Positions 23,623 to 35,837 are shown, counted from the first letter of the stretch. The stretch: 64,000 bases of DNA from Callorhinus ursinus (GCF_003265705.1 NW_020313057.1:4443075-4507074), one strand, 5' to 3'. A program made the numbers and translations. The notes: generated by a model from the sequence alone, not told the origin.

Positions 23623-23804
23623 GCATTTGTGCAAATGTATAAATTTCATTTGCTTCTGACAAGCAAGCTATTGCCGGTGTTGTTTTAAGGATGAAGTAGC
23701 AGAATTACAGAAAGGACAAATGGTTCAGCTGGTTAGTAGCTGAGCTGAAATGAACACAAAGTCAGAGAATATGATACAGTTAGAGGCCTTCCAAATTTCT
23801 GATT
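23623..23804. other. Short non-coding gap
   Basis: Nothing is recognised between the two L1M elements. Confidence 0.4.
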
Positions 23805-24088
23805 GCAAATAATACATGCCCGTTGGAGACAATATGGAATGCACACAAGGCATACACAACTTTAAAATAACACCCAAAACTACCCCCAGGGGCAGCCACA
23901 ATTAACACTTTGCCTTTAACCTCTCAGTCTGTTATCTAAGTTATATTGAGACCAAATTACATATATATATAATTTTGTAGGGAACTTTTTAAGTAATATT
24001 ATATAACAAATGTTTCTTAACATTAATAAAGATACTTTGTAAAATAATTTTTGAGGTTTTTCACAATACTAAGTGTGGTTAAAGATAT

Positions 24089-24290
24089 GGGCTGCCTCGG
24101 TGGCTCAGTCATTAAGCATCTGCCTTCGGCTTGGGTCATGTTCCCAGGGTCCTGGGATCGAGCCCCGCATAGGGCTCCCTGCTCTGCGGGAAGCCTGCTT
24201 CTCCCTCTCCCACTCCCCCTGCTTGTGTTCCCTCTCTCACTGTGTCTCCCTCTGTCAGATAAATAAATAAAATCTTAAAAAAAAAAAAGA
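24089..24290 (+). repeat. Can-SINE
   Basis: The head is worn (GGGCTGCCTCGGTGGCTCAG), but the body is fresh: GGATCGAGCCCCGCATAGGG, CTCCCTGCTCTGCGGGAAGC. The tail is AAATAAATAAAATCTTAAAA. A short AAAGATA repeat on both sides may be the remains of the target duplication. Confidence 0.95.
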
Positions 24291-24828
24291 TAATTTAACA
24301 ATATACTCCTCGGGAATATTTTAGTTATTATAAATAAAAAGAGAAGAACTTGGTGTAAATATCTCTGTGTATATTTTGGATAATGCCTTTGGGGTCCAAC
24401 CCTAGAAAGAACTATAGCCCTCAGACAAGACACTGGGAGGAAAGAAAGTGCTCATTTTCACTCATACCAAGTCTCCTATAGAATGCTTGGCTCCTTGCCA
24501 AAATTAATTATTTTTTTTCCATTTTATAGGTCATACACATACGTTGCTGTAATTTGCATGTCTTTAAGTACTAGTGAGTTGCAACATTTTACATGTTTAT
24601 TCACCATGTCTTACACATCTATGCCTTTGTTTACTCATTTCATTAGGTTAAGCATCTGATGGTAGAAATTAGTATGAACTCTTAGTATGGTAAGGATACT
24701 AATTTTGGAGTCTTCTGACTTTTGAAATATTTCCCATAGTTTAATATTTGACTTTTAATGTTATCCTCCATGCTTTGTCACTTACAGTTGCTTTCAATTT
24801 TATTAGGCCATTAAATCTGTACAGATAG

Positions 24829-25028
24829 TCTTTATTTATTTATTTTTTAAAGATTTTATTTATTTATTTGAGAGAAGAGAAAGCATGAGTAGGGGGAGGG
24901 GCAGAGGGAGAAGGAGAAGCAGACTCCCCACTGAGCAGGGAGCCTGATGTGGGGCTCCATCCCAGGACCCTGAGATCATGACCTGAGCCAAAAGCAGATG
25001 CCTCACCAACTGAGCAATGCATGTGCCC
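24829..25028 (-). repeat. Can-SINE, reverse
   Basis: The reverse-strand tail TTTATTTATTTATTTGAGAG lies on the left. It is followed by GAGCAGGGAGCCTGATGTGG, CCTGAGATCATGACCTGAGC and a worn head at AACTGAGCAATGCATGTGCC. It sits inside an old L1M. Confidence 0.93.
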
Positions 25029-25185
25029 TTATTTTTTATTTCTTTCTTTGAAGAAAGGTCTTCCCTCTTTCAAAGATCTCACAACTACTTCTTCCCAGAG
25101 ATTGTGTGATTTGATTTGCTATTTTATATTATTTAATCCATCTAGAATTTTGTTTTGGTGTGGTATCTTAGTCTTGTCTAATATA

Positions 25186-26277
25186 ACTGGCACATGAGGT
25201 CAATAACTCTCAGGCGACAGTATGTTTTTTGTTTATTTTAGGTACTATAACACCCATTCTTAAGAGTATTTCTTATTCATTTGTGCTGGTCTTGTCTCCT
25301 AAAAGCAAGTAGAAAGCTATGGAATCTAGGATGTGGTCATAAGTGACAAAAATGGAAAACTTTCAATATACTATATTCAATACTCAGTAACCATATAAAT
25401 AAACATTCACAATATAAAGCACTGATGACAGAAATATTACCTATCCTCACAGATACTAGTGCAGGGGCCAAACCATGGAGAGAAGGCCTTGGGACTTTAT
25501 TCCATGGGCAACAGAGACAGTGCTCTAAGCACAGAAATCTCACGTGTAGGGTTATGTTCTAGGATGAACATTTCAGAGCTGAGACTCGCCCAGGGGAAAA
25601 CTAATGAAGGCACAGATACTGTCAAAAGGTTAATGCAACCTGCCAGAAAGATGAGCACAGTTGCCCAAAAGAAGCAACAGGGAGGGGAAGGAAGAAAAGA
25701 ATTTGAGAGATCGCTGGGAAAAAGAATTGTCAGAACTCGGTGGTTAATTTGATGTTTGCGGGAGGGAAGGACGGGCCAGGGAGAAGGTTTGAGAGCGTGG
25801 GGTGTGTGTCTAGCAGCCTTTCCACCAATAAGAGGACACTGTAAGCTTGTGTAATTAGTAAGCGAGAGATACAAAGAGTCACATAGATGACTTAGAAATG
25901 CTTATAAACATTTTAAATGTTCAAACTCACAACTTACGAAACACAGGTTGAAGCTTTGTGAGTGTCCTCCTGTGACTTAGGCTTGGCCAGGACACGTCCT
26001 CCCTGGACCTGCATCTCCTGAACTTGTTTGGGGATGCTTGCTGCTCTCTTGGGTTGGTAAGCCAGCATGATCAGCAGCCACGGTCCCCACTTGGGGGGGT
26101 GCAAACCTCCTCCATGGCAGCAAAAATGAACCAACACATGGAGTATGAGAGGAGAGAGGCTGAGAATGGCCAGGAGAGAGAATGAATGAACATGAGAGAA
26201 TCAATGCTGGCTAAGGAGCTCCATTCTGGAACTCAGTTCTACTTGGGGTTGCTGTCACTTGCAACCAAAGGAGTCTT
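25186..26277. other. Unique non-coding sequence
   Basis: A 125-codon minus frame (25497-25874) and a 97-codon plus frame overlap here without any recognisable domain. No repeat was recognised. Confidence 0.4.
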
Positions 26278-26475
26278 TTTTTTTTTTTTAATATTTTATT
26301 TATTTATGTATTTAGAGAGGTGGGGGAGGAGCAGAAAGAGAGGGAGAGAGAGAGAGAATCCCAAGCAGACTTCGTGCTGAGCCCAACACAGGGCTCGATC
26401 TCATGACCCAGAGATCATGACCTGAGCTGAAATCAAGAGTCAGATGCCCAACCGTCTGAGCCACCCATGCACCCT
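26278..26475 (-). repeat. Can-SINE, reverse, perfect target duplication
   Basis: The poly-T tail lies on the left, followed by GAGAGAGAGAATCCCAAGCA, CATGACCTGAGCTGAAATCA and head CCACCCATGCACCCT. AACCAAAGGAGTCTT occurs exactly at 26263-26277 and 26476-26490. The duplication is intact although the SINE body is of an older type (AAATCAAGAGTCAGATGCC). Confidence 0.96.
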
Positions 26476-26490
26476 AACCAAAGGAGTCTT

Positions 26491-27467
26491 AACTAAATAC
26501 AAATTTCGTGCTGGCTTCTGGCATGGGCAACCAGGTAGACGAGGGGGTCATTCATCTAGAGAAGCAATACGGGTGGCAGAAAATGTACTAGAAGGAAACA
26601 GAAAGTTTGAAATTAGAGCATGTGGATATATCCAAGTAAATGCATTCAGCCTGTGCTTACATATACACTTGGCTTTATTATTCATTTGTCATATATTCTT
26701 CGAGTTTTGTACCGAAGTATTTTTTCAAAATTATAAAATACAAATCCTTATTTAAGAAGTACCAGGAAACTTTTAATGATAGAAGTTGCTTTGTTTCTAA
26801 AAAATTGAATTGTTTAAAAAAAAATTTTTTTTTAAATTGTCAGTTTTACTTTGACAAGAGTTTGGAAGCTAAATGAATAAAACTACTCAGTCTAACACAA
26901 TGTTTCTCTCTTCAATGGTTAGAGATCTGGGTCTCTTGGGTCGAGGCCAATGGCAGCCTGTGTCTTCTTGGACATGCCATGGGGACATGCGGGGGGAGGG
27001 CAGTGGCCGGTGACAGGGTGCAGGGGCAGGGCTGGGGCTCTCACTGAAGGGGGAAAGAGGGGAGGAGAAAAACAAGAGCATGGCCTCTCTTCTCCCCACC
27101 GAGGAAGAAACTTGTGCGCTGCTTGGGGCAATACAGACTCCACAGAAGTTTTGGCTTCTGGCGCCATGATTAAAATCTCTGGATGAAGAAAGGGCACAGT
27201 TCGGGACTTGCTGCGGATCTGGCTGTCCTCCGCATTAGCTCCCTCCGGCAGCACAGCCTTCTAGACGGTGCCAAATCTAAACAAGAGGATCCTACAGCAC
27301 TCACTAGCTCAGAGATTCTTTAAGATTCCTCAAGGTGCCTACGGTGGAATTTCAATCAAAATCAGCTTATCCTTCTTCTCCCTTGCAATTTGAGCATCTG
27401 CCAGCCATCTATCAACCCTACAGCAATGGACTATGGGGGGTCAAGGGTACAAGGAGGACAGCTTTTT
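26491..27467. other. Unique non-coding, GC-rich in the middle
   Basis: About 26940-27290 is GC-richer. It carries a 111-codon minus frame (26919-27254) and an overlapping plus frame. Neither has a recognisable domain. No repeat was recognised. Confidence 0.4.
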
Positions 27468-27969
27468 TTTTTTTTTTTAACAGACTTTATTTTTTAGAGC
27501 AGTTTTAGGTCCACAGCAGAACTGAGGGGAAGGTACAGAGGTTTCCCATATACCCCTTACCCCCACGCATGGAGAGCATCCCCATTACAACGTCCCTCAC
27601 CAGAGTGGTACGTTTGTCACATTTGATGGACCTACCCTGACACGTCATCATGATTCAAAGTTCACATTAGAGTCATTCTTAGTGGTGGACATTCTACGGG
27701 TTTGGGTAAGTGTCTAATGACATGGATCCACCATTTTCATATCATACAGAATAGTTTCACTGCCCTAAAAATCCTCTCTGGGCTCCACATGTTCATCCCT
27801 CCCTCCTCAATGACCCCTGGTAACCACTGTTCCTTTTATTATCTTCATAATTTTGCCTTTTCCAGAATGTCATATAGTTGGAATTGTACAGCATGTAGCA
27901 TCCTCAGATTGGCTTCTTCCACTTACTAATATCCATTTAAGTTTCCTCCAAGTCTTTCCATGGTAAATG
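27468..27969 (-). mobile_element. LINE-1 3' UTR fragment, reverse
   Basis: Poly-T, then AACAGACTTTATTTTTTAGA, GTCCACAGCAGAACTGAGGG, ACCAGAGTGGTACGTTTGTC, CAGAATAGTTTCACTGCCCT, CCAGAATGTCATATAGTTGG. This is the reverse of an L1M 3' end. The short direct repeat CAGCTTTTT (27459-27467 and 27970-27978) may be its target duplication. Confidence 0.8.
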
Positions 27970-27978
27970 CAGCTTTTT

Positions 27979-28419
27979 CATGTCTTTGTTTCTTTAAAAA
28001 AAAAATAAAAATAAAAAAACACTGATTAACTCTGCCTCCCCATAACTCCTCTGGGATTAGAACTTGGTAGGCTGTCAGCCCCTCATCTCAGACTGCTGCT
28101 CCTGGCTCCAAGGTCAGAGCAGGGCAATCGAAGCGAAGTGTGGTGATCCGGATCAAAGGGCACTTTGAGAGGGCTGGTGCCACAGACGGGTGAGTGCCCA
28201 GCCCCGTGATGTGTTCCTCCCAACAAGCAATTCTCAGACCCCAGCTGGAGGTCCTACAATTTAACTCAATTCTGCCACTGTCTACTTGGAGATGGGTCCA
28301 ATCCCACAGGGGAAGGGCTCCATCCTACAAGACTGTCCCCTCCCCTACTTCAGAGGCCAATCGCATGCAAGTCCCGATTGTCACCTGTGCTGCTGACCCA
28401 CTGGCTAAAAAGCAGAGTC
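27979..28419. other. Non-coding stretch
   Basis: There is an A-rich run at about 27995-28018, then unique sequence. No gene. Confidence 0.4.
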
Positions 28420-28920
28420 CCATGACCGCTAGCGTGGCTCACAGAACTCAAGAGAAGTATTTTCCTTACTAGATTACTGGTTTATTAGAAAAGAATAGGA
28501 CTCAGAAATGACCAGAAGGAAGAGATGCGTAGGGCAAGGTATAAGGAAACGGCGCAGAGCTTCTATGCTCTTGGAGCTCACCACTCTCCCCGAATCTCCC
28601 TATGTTCACCAACCTGGAAACCCTCTGAGCCTCATCCTTTGGGGGTTTTCTAGAGGCTCCACTACACAGGCATGATTGATTGAATCGCTGGCTGTTAGTG
28701 ACTGAACGTCTCCAACCCTCTTCCCTTCCCAGAAGGTCTGGTGGGTATAACTGCCAAGTTCCAAAGTTCTAATCACCTGGTTGGTTCCCCCAGAGCTTTC
28801 CAAAAGTTGCCTCATTAACATAACAAAGACAACGCGCCACTTAGAAATTTCAATGGTTTTAGGAGCTCGGTGCCAGGAACGGGACAAAAGCCAAACATGT
28901 ATTTCCCGTCTCCTTTATAA
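28420..28920 (-). repeat. Probable LTR-type repeat, reverse
   Basis: GTGGCTCACAGAACTCAAGA, TTACTGGTTTATTAGAAAAG (reverse of an AATAAA signal), GAAGAGATGCGTAGGGCAAG, TATGTTCACCAACCTGGAAA and CATGATTGATTGAATCGCTG follow the order of a common mammalian LTR-like repeat. The family name is not secure. Confidence 0.5.
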
Positions 28921-29009
28921 ATGACAGTATTACAAGTTCTTTCTAGGGAGACATGCCTCTGCCAGTTTATCATGTTGATGGTGTATTGCAAGGTAGTGGT
29001 AGGATACCA
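28921..29009. other. Short non-coding gap
   Basis: Nothing recognised. Confidence 0.4.
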
Positions 29010-29205
29010 GGTGCTGGAGGTTCAATCCTCACTCGACCTGTAGCTCCCTGAATTTGGACAAGATATTTTCCACTCCAGCACTCACATCTGTAAAATGGGC
29101 ATAAAAATTGCACTCAGTTCACAGGACCATTAGTATGAAGATACTGTATGAAAAACAGACACAGAGGCAGCACACTATAAATACTAGCTATTATTATTAT
29201 TATTT
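29010..29205 (-). repeat. MIR, reverse
   Basis: GTTCAATCCTCACTCGACCT, TTGGACAAGATATTTTCCAC, ACATCTGTAAAATGGGCATA and a worn end near TATAAATACTAGCTATTATT give the reverse order of a MIR. Confidence 0.7.
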
Positions 29206-29768
29206 TAAGGTACTTCAATCTAGGCAAATGGTTGAGATCGTATCTCTATTGCCCCAATGGGATCAAGTAAATGCTCACTGATTGAGCAAATATTTACTAA
29301 ATGCATGTTTTGTGACAGTCATTCTGCTAGGGGTGGGGAGGAACCTGCCCAAATGCCCCCACCCATCCAAAGGAACTACTTTTTATGCCCAACCCTATTC
29401 CAGAGAGCAGGCTGGAAAGGATGCAGGCAATAAAGAAAGAGAAAGCATATGTACTGTAAGAAAACTAAAGTTAAGGAACAGAATAAAACTAAGATAGGGT
29501 GAGGGAGAGGCAAGCATGCAGAGCCATGACGTTCTCCGTCCTTGGTGGAAGCAGATCACAATGTGCTCTAAGATTTTTCTACAGCCAAGTGCAAGAGGTT
29601 TGTGTCTATAAATTAACACAAATCAATTGCTCGTAGGAAGCACAAGAGATATGGGGCTGAATAGAGGCCACCGCAGGAGGCTCAACCACACAGTCTTGGC
29701 AGGACTCAAGATTTGATCTCACCTTTGAACCTCTCGCCTTTCAAAAACTTTAAAATAACTTAGAAATT
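29206..29768. other. Unique non-coding sequence
   Basis: No gene or firm repeat was recognised. Confidence 0.4.
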
Positions 29769-29973
29769 GGAGTGCCTGGGTGGCTCAGTCAGTTAAGCTT
29801 CCAAATCTTGATTTTGGTTCAGGTCACGATCTCAGCGTCGTGAGATCGAGCCCCACGTCGGGCTCCGCGCTCAGCAGGGGAGGCCACTGGAGATTCTCTC
29901 TCCCCCTCTCCCTCTGCCCCTCCCCCTGCTCTCTCTCTCTCAAAATAAGTAAGTAAATCTTTAAAAAAAAAAA
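29769..29973 (+). repeat. Can-SINE, intermediate age
   Basis: Head GGAGTGCCTGGGTGGCTCAG, then CAGGTCACGATCTCAGCGTC, GTGAGATCGAGCCCCACGTC, a CT-rich part, and the tail AAATAAGTAAGTAAATCTTT... It carries the GCTTCCAAATCTTGATTTTGG variant between the boxes. No clean target duplication was found. Confidence 0.95.
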
Positions 29974-31959
29974 AAGATTTGTTGAATGAAAAATACACAC
30001 AGAACTGCCCTGTCCCATGTTCCAAAGCTCCATTATGCTGGGAATTCTATTATACCCAACTACAATGACATGATGGCATCAAAATACTGAACTTCGGTAA
30101 GAAAGCTAAGAATTATTTCAGTTACTTTTTAGTTGTTTCATGGGTTGGAGTATCTTTAAATTTTTTCCCTTGGTACAGAATTTGTAGTAGTTGCAATCAC
30201 TTCTGTTCAGAAGAGCTACTGCAAGTTATCATCTTCAGGACTACAAACTCTTCTAAATTTTCTGTAAGCAGGCACCTGACGGAAGAGCAAATGAGGGGGG
30301 AAACACAGACACATGTACCAAAAGCCAAACAACAGTGGCATCCTCTATGGAATCATGGACTTTGGCAGCCAAGGTTTGCGGTTCTGTAGCATGGGTCAGG
30401 GAGGGGCATGAGGGGAGGTTAGAAAGGGCACGTAGAGAGACCAGGCTGCCTCATCTCATGCAGTCATCAAGAGCACAAAGATAGTATCTCCTTTATAGTG
30501 ACCATACAAGCAAAGCCTCTGGCTCGGTCTCGTTACTACACCAACAATGCAGGACTGGAGCATTTCCTCCAATAGACTGTCACTCATAGCCTATGGTTCT
30601 TAAAACATGGGCCATTGTTGTCGGGCCACTTATCACTACTCTGATGCCAATTCACACGCACACACTCTCCTAGCCCTGCAGTGGCCATTACCCTCAGACA
30701 GGAGCCCTGCTCGTGGATTAAAATTGTAACACGTCTCAAATTTTTGCACAGGCATCACCAGTCCTGCCCCATGATCCATACAAGCAGCCAGCTGGGATCA
30801 TGAAACAGGGCTGTTCCTGCAAGATGTTAGCACAAAATGGTTGCTAGAAAAATATGCAGTATTGCCCTAGATCTGTGATTTTAAAGGTTGCTGCCACATT
30901 TATTAAGAAATGCAGTGCCATGACTCTAGCAGCCCTCCAAGGCACAACACAAGTCTGGAAACGTAACTCAGCCCTATGGAGGCAGCATTTCTGCTTTACT
31001 CATAGGGAGGCATCCGAGCACGTTTTCCAGGCTAAATGGCCACATGATCTATTTAGACATATGCTATGTTTGAAAAAGTCTGTGGCTCTTAGATATATCC
31101 TAAGATATACAGTGATGCACCAGAATCTGACCTTGAGCATAATCAAATTTTTTTAAAGAGCCTAATTTCTTTAATGTTGGGAGTTGCATGTAAGGCTGTA
31201 TGCCAGGGGTCACCACCTGGTATGGAAGAGCACCCAAAAGACACCCCCATCCCAGTGTATGTAACTTACACCCCTAAATTATTTGTTTATCATCATCTTG
31301 ACACAGTGATACAATCACAGTACAAACGTCAAAACACAAATTGCTTAGGAATTCACATGCTCTGTCAGTCAGAGTGAGACTGGAAGCAAGACATTAAGAA
31401 ATACCGTGAATAGGCACAGACCCATGATGATTAAACCCCGGATCACAAGTACATCCCGGCTTGATGTTTCTGAGACATGACCTCTCTAATACTTCTGGAC
31501 CTGAAAGGGATTGTTTAAAGTCTGCAGAAGGCTTGAAGTTGTAGCCTACTGTAATCAAAGTGAGCCTTATTTTTGCTTCCCTCACTGGGGTAATGAGTTT
31601 TCACAAAGCAGCAAAGCCTCAGCTGCTGGCTCTTTGGTCCCAGCACCCCCAAGCCCAACGCATGCTGCCGGGCACCTGAGCAGAGCGTCTGGCGGGGCTG
31701 CAAGGGTAGGTCTGCCATGTGGTCATGGGCACAGCTGCTGGAGGCATGGATTTAATGGGATGGGCCTGCGTGCACAGCTCGGAGGAAATTTGGTCCCAGT
31801 GAACATTCACCCAGATGCACAAAGAAGTGCAAAGAATTTGAGCGACAGAGAGAGAGAGCCCGCAAGAGAGGGAGCAGAGCTCTTTTGATAGAAAAAAAGG
31901 TGGGGACTCAAAACCCTGCCCTATGTTTGAAAACCACAGTTGTGATAGGCACAGCTTGG
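29974..31959. other. Unique non-coding sequence, about 2 kb
   Basis: No repeat was recognised with confidence. Frames of up to 125 codons overlap on opposite strands (31511-31888 + and 31619-31996 -) with no domain. This is one of the longer repeat-poor stretches, so conservation scoring would be informative. Confidence 0.4.
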
Positions 31960-32110
31960 GAACTGGAAGACAGGACAATACACCCGCCTGTATCACTTTG
32001 GCAAGTCACTTCTTTGTCCAACTCTCTGCTCCTCAGCCAGCACAGAGTGGGTATGAGGACTTAATAAATAAATAATATAGTGTTCAGCATGGTTTGCTCT
32101 ATGATCTGGA
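31960..32110 (-). repeat. MIR-like fragment, reverse
   Basis: TTTGGCAAGTCACTTCTTTG ... TCTGCTCCTCAGCCAGCACA ... GAGGACTTAATAAATAAATA resembles the reverse MIR core, but it is diverged. Confidence 0.5.
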
Positions 32111-32694
32111 GGTCTGACATTACTAACAGTAACACGTTCTGATGGTAGCTTCTGGAGAACTGTTTTCTGAAACATGGCTCTCTCAGTTCTGTGGCAGAGA
32201 AGGATCTAATTAAAGTTGACAAGATGCAAGTCTGTTTTTTATTTGACTTCAGTATTCTCTTTGTAATATTAAATGTCATCAATTCTATTTTGTAAGTTCC
32301 ATAAGAATCCTGATGAAGTATGCATTAGCTAGAAAAAGCATTTGGTGTGTGCATAGTGATGAAATACTGGAAAGTTCTGCCACAGGATCCTTTTCCAAAG
32401 TGTTTGTAATGTGTGGAGAGAGAGAAAGAGAAATTAGTATTTATTTTATTTGAAAAATTTTAAGTGCTGCCTATAAATCCATTATGTAAACAATGGATTT
32501 AAAGAAAAACAAATGATAAAACGTTCTCTGTGGGGCAGGGGGCACCAGTTTTAAATATATGCAACATCCGATATAAAAATTTCATTCTGTGATGGTCATT
32601 GATGGAGAACAAAATTGGAAATCGTCCACAGCAAACGTTATTTTGGGTATATGTCTGATACTGAAAGTACTCAGAAGTACATTAAAATGGTTTT
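32111..32694. other. Unique non-coding sequence
   Basis: Nothing recognised except a short GA run near 32418. Confidence 0.4.
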
Positions 32695-32890
32695 GGGGGT
32701 GCCTGGGTGGCTCAGTCGTTAAGCGTCTGCCTTCGGCTCAGGTCATGATCCCGGGGTCCTGGGATCGAGCCCCGCATCGGGCTCCCTGCTCTGCGGGAAG
32801 CCTGCTTCTCCCTCTCCCTCTGCTGTTTCCCCTGCTTGTGTGTGCTCTCTCTCTCTGTCAAATAAATAAATAAAATCTTTAAAAAAAAAT
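32695..32890 (+). repeat. Can-SINE, young-looking
   Basis: Consensus-like body: GGCTCAGTCGTTAAGCGTCT, CCTTCGGCTCAGGTCATGAT, GGATCGAGCCCCGCATCGGG. The flanks AAAATGGTTTT at 32684-32694 and 32891-32901 are identical. It sits in unique sequence. Confidence 0.97.
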
Positions 32891-32901
32891 AAAATGGTTT
32901 T

Positions 32902-34310
32902 GGTCTTAAATAAAACAGGAAAAAAAAAACCTTGTTTTGACCTTCAACGTATGAACTAGGAATATTCCCTAAAAAGAGAAACAATCTATACAAGGCAACA
33001 CCATACTATTCCGCAGTGTCAAATCTCTCAGGAACACATGACCCGCTTTGGAGTCCTTTCCATTCCTTCCTTCTCGGGAACAGGTGCAGACATGCCTCAT
33101 GATATTAACCTCACCTGCCAGATTCCGAGATGAGAGATGAACATTGAGAAAATAAAGCATCACTTAACATTGCCAGTGGGTACTTAGAACTTTTCAAGGG
33201 AGTTGTTAAAGGTTGTATGATTAGTAATAATTCTGGCTGAATAAGCATTCTCTGAAAGAATTTTTCTAAAATCCTGTTTGGACTAATATTTCTGAGTTGA
33301 CCTTACATTTTGCTTTCTCTTTAAAAGGTCTGTTTTCATATCTCTTTCGTTTAGGAAAAAAACACCCTATTTTTGAGTTTAGATATAAAGGAGCTTCGAA
33401 ATCTATTCACATGTAGAAACATATTATGCCTGATGTTGGTGAGGATTTCCAAAGTTGTGACCACAAGTGCTTTCACGCGCACTTTCTTATTTCGGGTCTG
33501 TGGTGATCTGGTGGGGAGCTAGGACAGGGGTCTGCACGCTAATTTCAGAGACAGAGGATCATGGATCTGGGGGTGTTCCCCAGATCCCCCCACCACATGG
33601 CTAAAGAGAAACATAGCAGGGACTCTCTTCTGCTGCAGACTACTAGACAAACATGTTTAGTTATTATTTGAGACATTTATATTTTTGAAAAAGTTGGGTG
33701 GAAGGAAATGTGCCTTTAACACTTTGCACAGTGACATCAAATATCTCTGGTGGCAGAAATATGGCCACAGATGGAGCATATTATGCTACCTGGTTAGACC
33801 CGGGGGAAGATCCAGAGAAGTAAGGTTGGGCAGGGCTCTATTTCAAGACAGAAGGAGCATCTCCTTCCATTTAGATCCCAGGCACCAGGCTGCCTGCTAC
33901 CAATTCTCTAAAATATGAACACTTCTGCAAATAGCCTCCTAGATGCGAGGACTCCTCAACATTCACAACAATAGGAATATATGCAACTGCATTCTTTAAA
34001 GCAGATTCACAAAATTTTGGTTTTATCCAACAGTGACATTCCATTCTCACCCCGGAAGATACAGAGTGATAGCTATAATGAATCTGAGGAAGTGACAAGC
34101 CCGGGCAATGAGGTGACTCCTACCCTTAGTCAACTACAGGACACTCTCAGGGAAATAAAAGCCCCAGAGTATTAACATCGAACCTTCTCCATTTGTACCA
34201 GTGTCATTTTCCTTACACTTTTAAGATAAAAGACAACCAGAGATAAAAAAGATACAAATCCAGAAGTACATTTAAAAGACCTGCTCATGTATATTAAAAC
34301 TACTGCAGGT
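32902..34310. other. Unique non-coding sequence
   Basis: No repeat or gene was recognised. A 10-bp stem-loop at 33563-33587 is listed separately. Confidence 0.4.
33563..33587. repeat. 10-bp perfect stem-loop
   Basis: GGATCTGGGG (33563-33572) and CCCCAGATCC (33578-33587) pair across a 5-nt loop. It is not followed by a terminator-like T run and lies in no known RNA gene. Confidence 0.7.
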
Positions 34311-34495
34311 GGGGCGCCTGGGTGGCTCAGTCGTTAAGCGTTCTGCCTTCGGCTTAGGTCTTGATCCCAGGGTCCTGGGATCGAGCCCCGCCTTGGGCTC
34401 CTTGCTCAGGAGGGAGCCTGCTTCTCCCTCTGCCCCTCCCTCTGCTTTTTCTCTCTCTCTCTCTCAAATAAATAAATAAAATCTTAAAAAAAAAA
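34311..34495 (+). repeat. Can-SINE
   Basis: Head GGGGCGCCTGGGTGGCTCAG, one extra T in AAGCGTTCTGCC, B-box GGGATCGAGCCCCGCC, and a tail of AAATAAATAAATAAAATCTT then A's. Flanks are only vaguely similar, so no target duplication is claimed. Confidence 0.96.
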
Positions 34496-34789
34496 ACCTA
34501 CCCCATGAACATGATAATTTACGGTGTATTTTAATCGGGAAAAACATTACTTTTGGTTTATAGAGAAACTGCCACCTCTCGGATGCCTTGTTTTCATTCA
34601 ATCTACAGGCTGATTAGTGAGGATAACAAGGGCGGAAGACGCACGTTCACCTGTGCCAGGCTGCAGTTTGGCGTGCTTTTACGTAACCGATTCCTCTGTG
34701 GTATTTTTAATAATTTGTTTCCTTAAGTAGATAACCTTCCCCTTCTTTCTGAGATGAGATGCCCTATAAATGATGCCAGGAAAGGTAGG
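34496..34789. other. Unique non-coding sequence
   Basis: Nothing recognised. Confidence 0.4.
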
Positions 34790-34900
34790 CTTGCTTTAAT
34801 TCTGGGTCTGTCACTGCCCAGCTGTGTTAGGATAAGAAAGGTACTTACCCTCTCTGAGCTGTAGGTACCTCACCTTTTCCTTTTTGAGCTACAATTCTCC
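34790..34900 (-). repeat. MIR fragment, reverse
   Basis: TAATTCTGGGTCTGTCACTG, CCCAGCTGTGTTAGGATAAG and TACCCTCTCTGAGCTGTAGG match the reverse MIR. Confidence 0.65.
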
Positions 34901-35511
34901 AATTCTCCTGCTTGAGAATTCAAGCGTTCAAAAAGCGAACAAATCTCTGTCCTCCCACACTGTAGACTGTCTCTTTCCAAATAATTGTGAGTTCTAAATT
35001 AGTTAAGTGTGACTCCATGAGATTGCTTGATTAAGATCTGTGGGCCCACGCCCATGCACACCCCCACCCCAATGCCCCGGAGGCTTTAGTCTCTTCATAC
35101 ACACATATATTCTTGTCTCCACGTGTGTGTGTATATTGTAGACCATCCTTCTTCCCCTTTCCCCTGTCTACACTCTCCTCAAGTTCCCAGCCCACACCGC
35201 TTTCCATGTACTGCCATTAGAGATGGGCTGATTAATACTTTCAGCATCCTGTTACTTGTTTATTAAATAGTATCTGTTAACTGTTCACTGTGTTTTCTCA
35301 TTTTTAACTCGTTTCAAGTGGTCCCAATTACACTACGTGCATTTCAATGACTATGTTTCTCTTGTTGCTGCCCTAATACTAGAAACTCCTTTAGAAGGGA
35401 GACTTTTATCTTTCATCAAATTTAAATGGTAAGGCCCTTAGAGATCACCTGGTCCAAATGCCCCAGTAGGCTGCGGGAGAGAAAATCCACATTTGGTGAA
35501 CGGAATGGCTA
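34901..35511. other. Unique non-coding sequence
   Basis: Short CA/TG-rich stretches occur near 35098-35137. No gene. Confidence 0.4.
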
Positions 35512-35830
35512 TCGTCTTAGTTACCATAGACCAGGTGGCTTTAACAAACACTTACTTCTCACCATTCTTCAAGTCCAAGTTCACAGTGCTGACAGCTCTG
35601 GGTTTAGGGAGAGCTGGGTTCCTGGTTTTCAAATGCCGCTATGCCCTCCTGCAGTGGAGAGCAGAGAGGAAGAGCTTGCTCTTGCCTCTTCTTACAAGGG
35701 CACTAATCCCGTCATGAGGTTCCACCCTCAGGACCTAACTATCTCCCAAAGGGCCCACCTCCTAATACCGGTGCATTAGAGGTTAGGATTTCAACATGAA
35801 TTTGGGTGGCACACATTCAGTCCATAATAA
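35512..35830 (-). repeat. MaLR-type LTR, reverse
   Basis: It begins TCGTCTTAGTTACCATAGAC and contains TACAAGGGCACTAATCCCGT, CATGAGGTTCCACCCTCAGG, CCCAAAGGGCCCACCTCCTA and GGTTAGGATTTCAACATGAA. It ends ACATTCAGTCCATAATAA. All parts are in reverse MST/MLT1 order. The segment around the GTCCTCACATGGC part is poorly preserved. Confidence 0.88.
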
Positions 35831-35837
35831 CTACAAC

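Larger units (their letters stand above)
23805..25185 (-). mobile_element. Old L1M, reverse orientation, split by two SINEs
   Basis: The 3' UTR-like part (GGCAGCCACAATTAACACTT, then TTAACATTAATAAAGATACT) lies to the left. ORF2-derived sequence follows to the right: TAATTTGCATGTCTTTAAGT, ATTTTACATGTTTATTCACC, TTAATCCATCTAGAATTTTG, TTTTGGTGTGGTATC. The reading is colinear once the two SINEs (24089-24290 and 24829-25028) are removed. It is highly diverged with no coding capacity. Confidence 0.7.

Noticed and set aside
26919..27254. 111-codon minus frame in a GC-richer patch
   Set aside because: It overlaps a plus frame of similar length, and no domain or conserved motif is seen.
33563..33587. 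Stem-loop as a terminator or small RNA
   Set aside because: A 10-bp stem without a T run or longer precursor. Bacterial-type termination does not apply to this genome.
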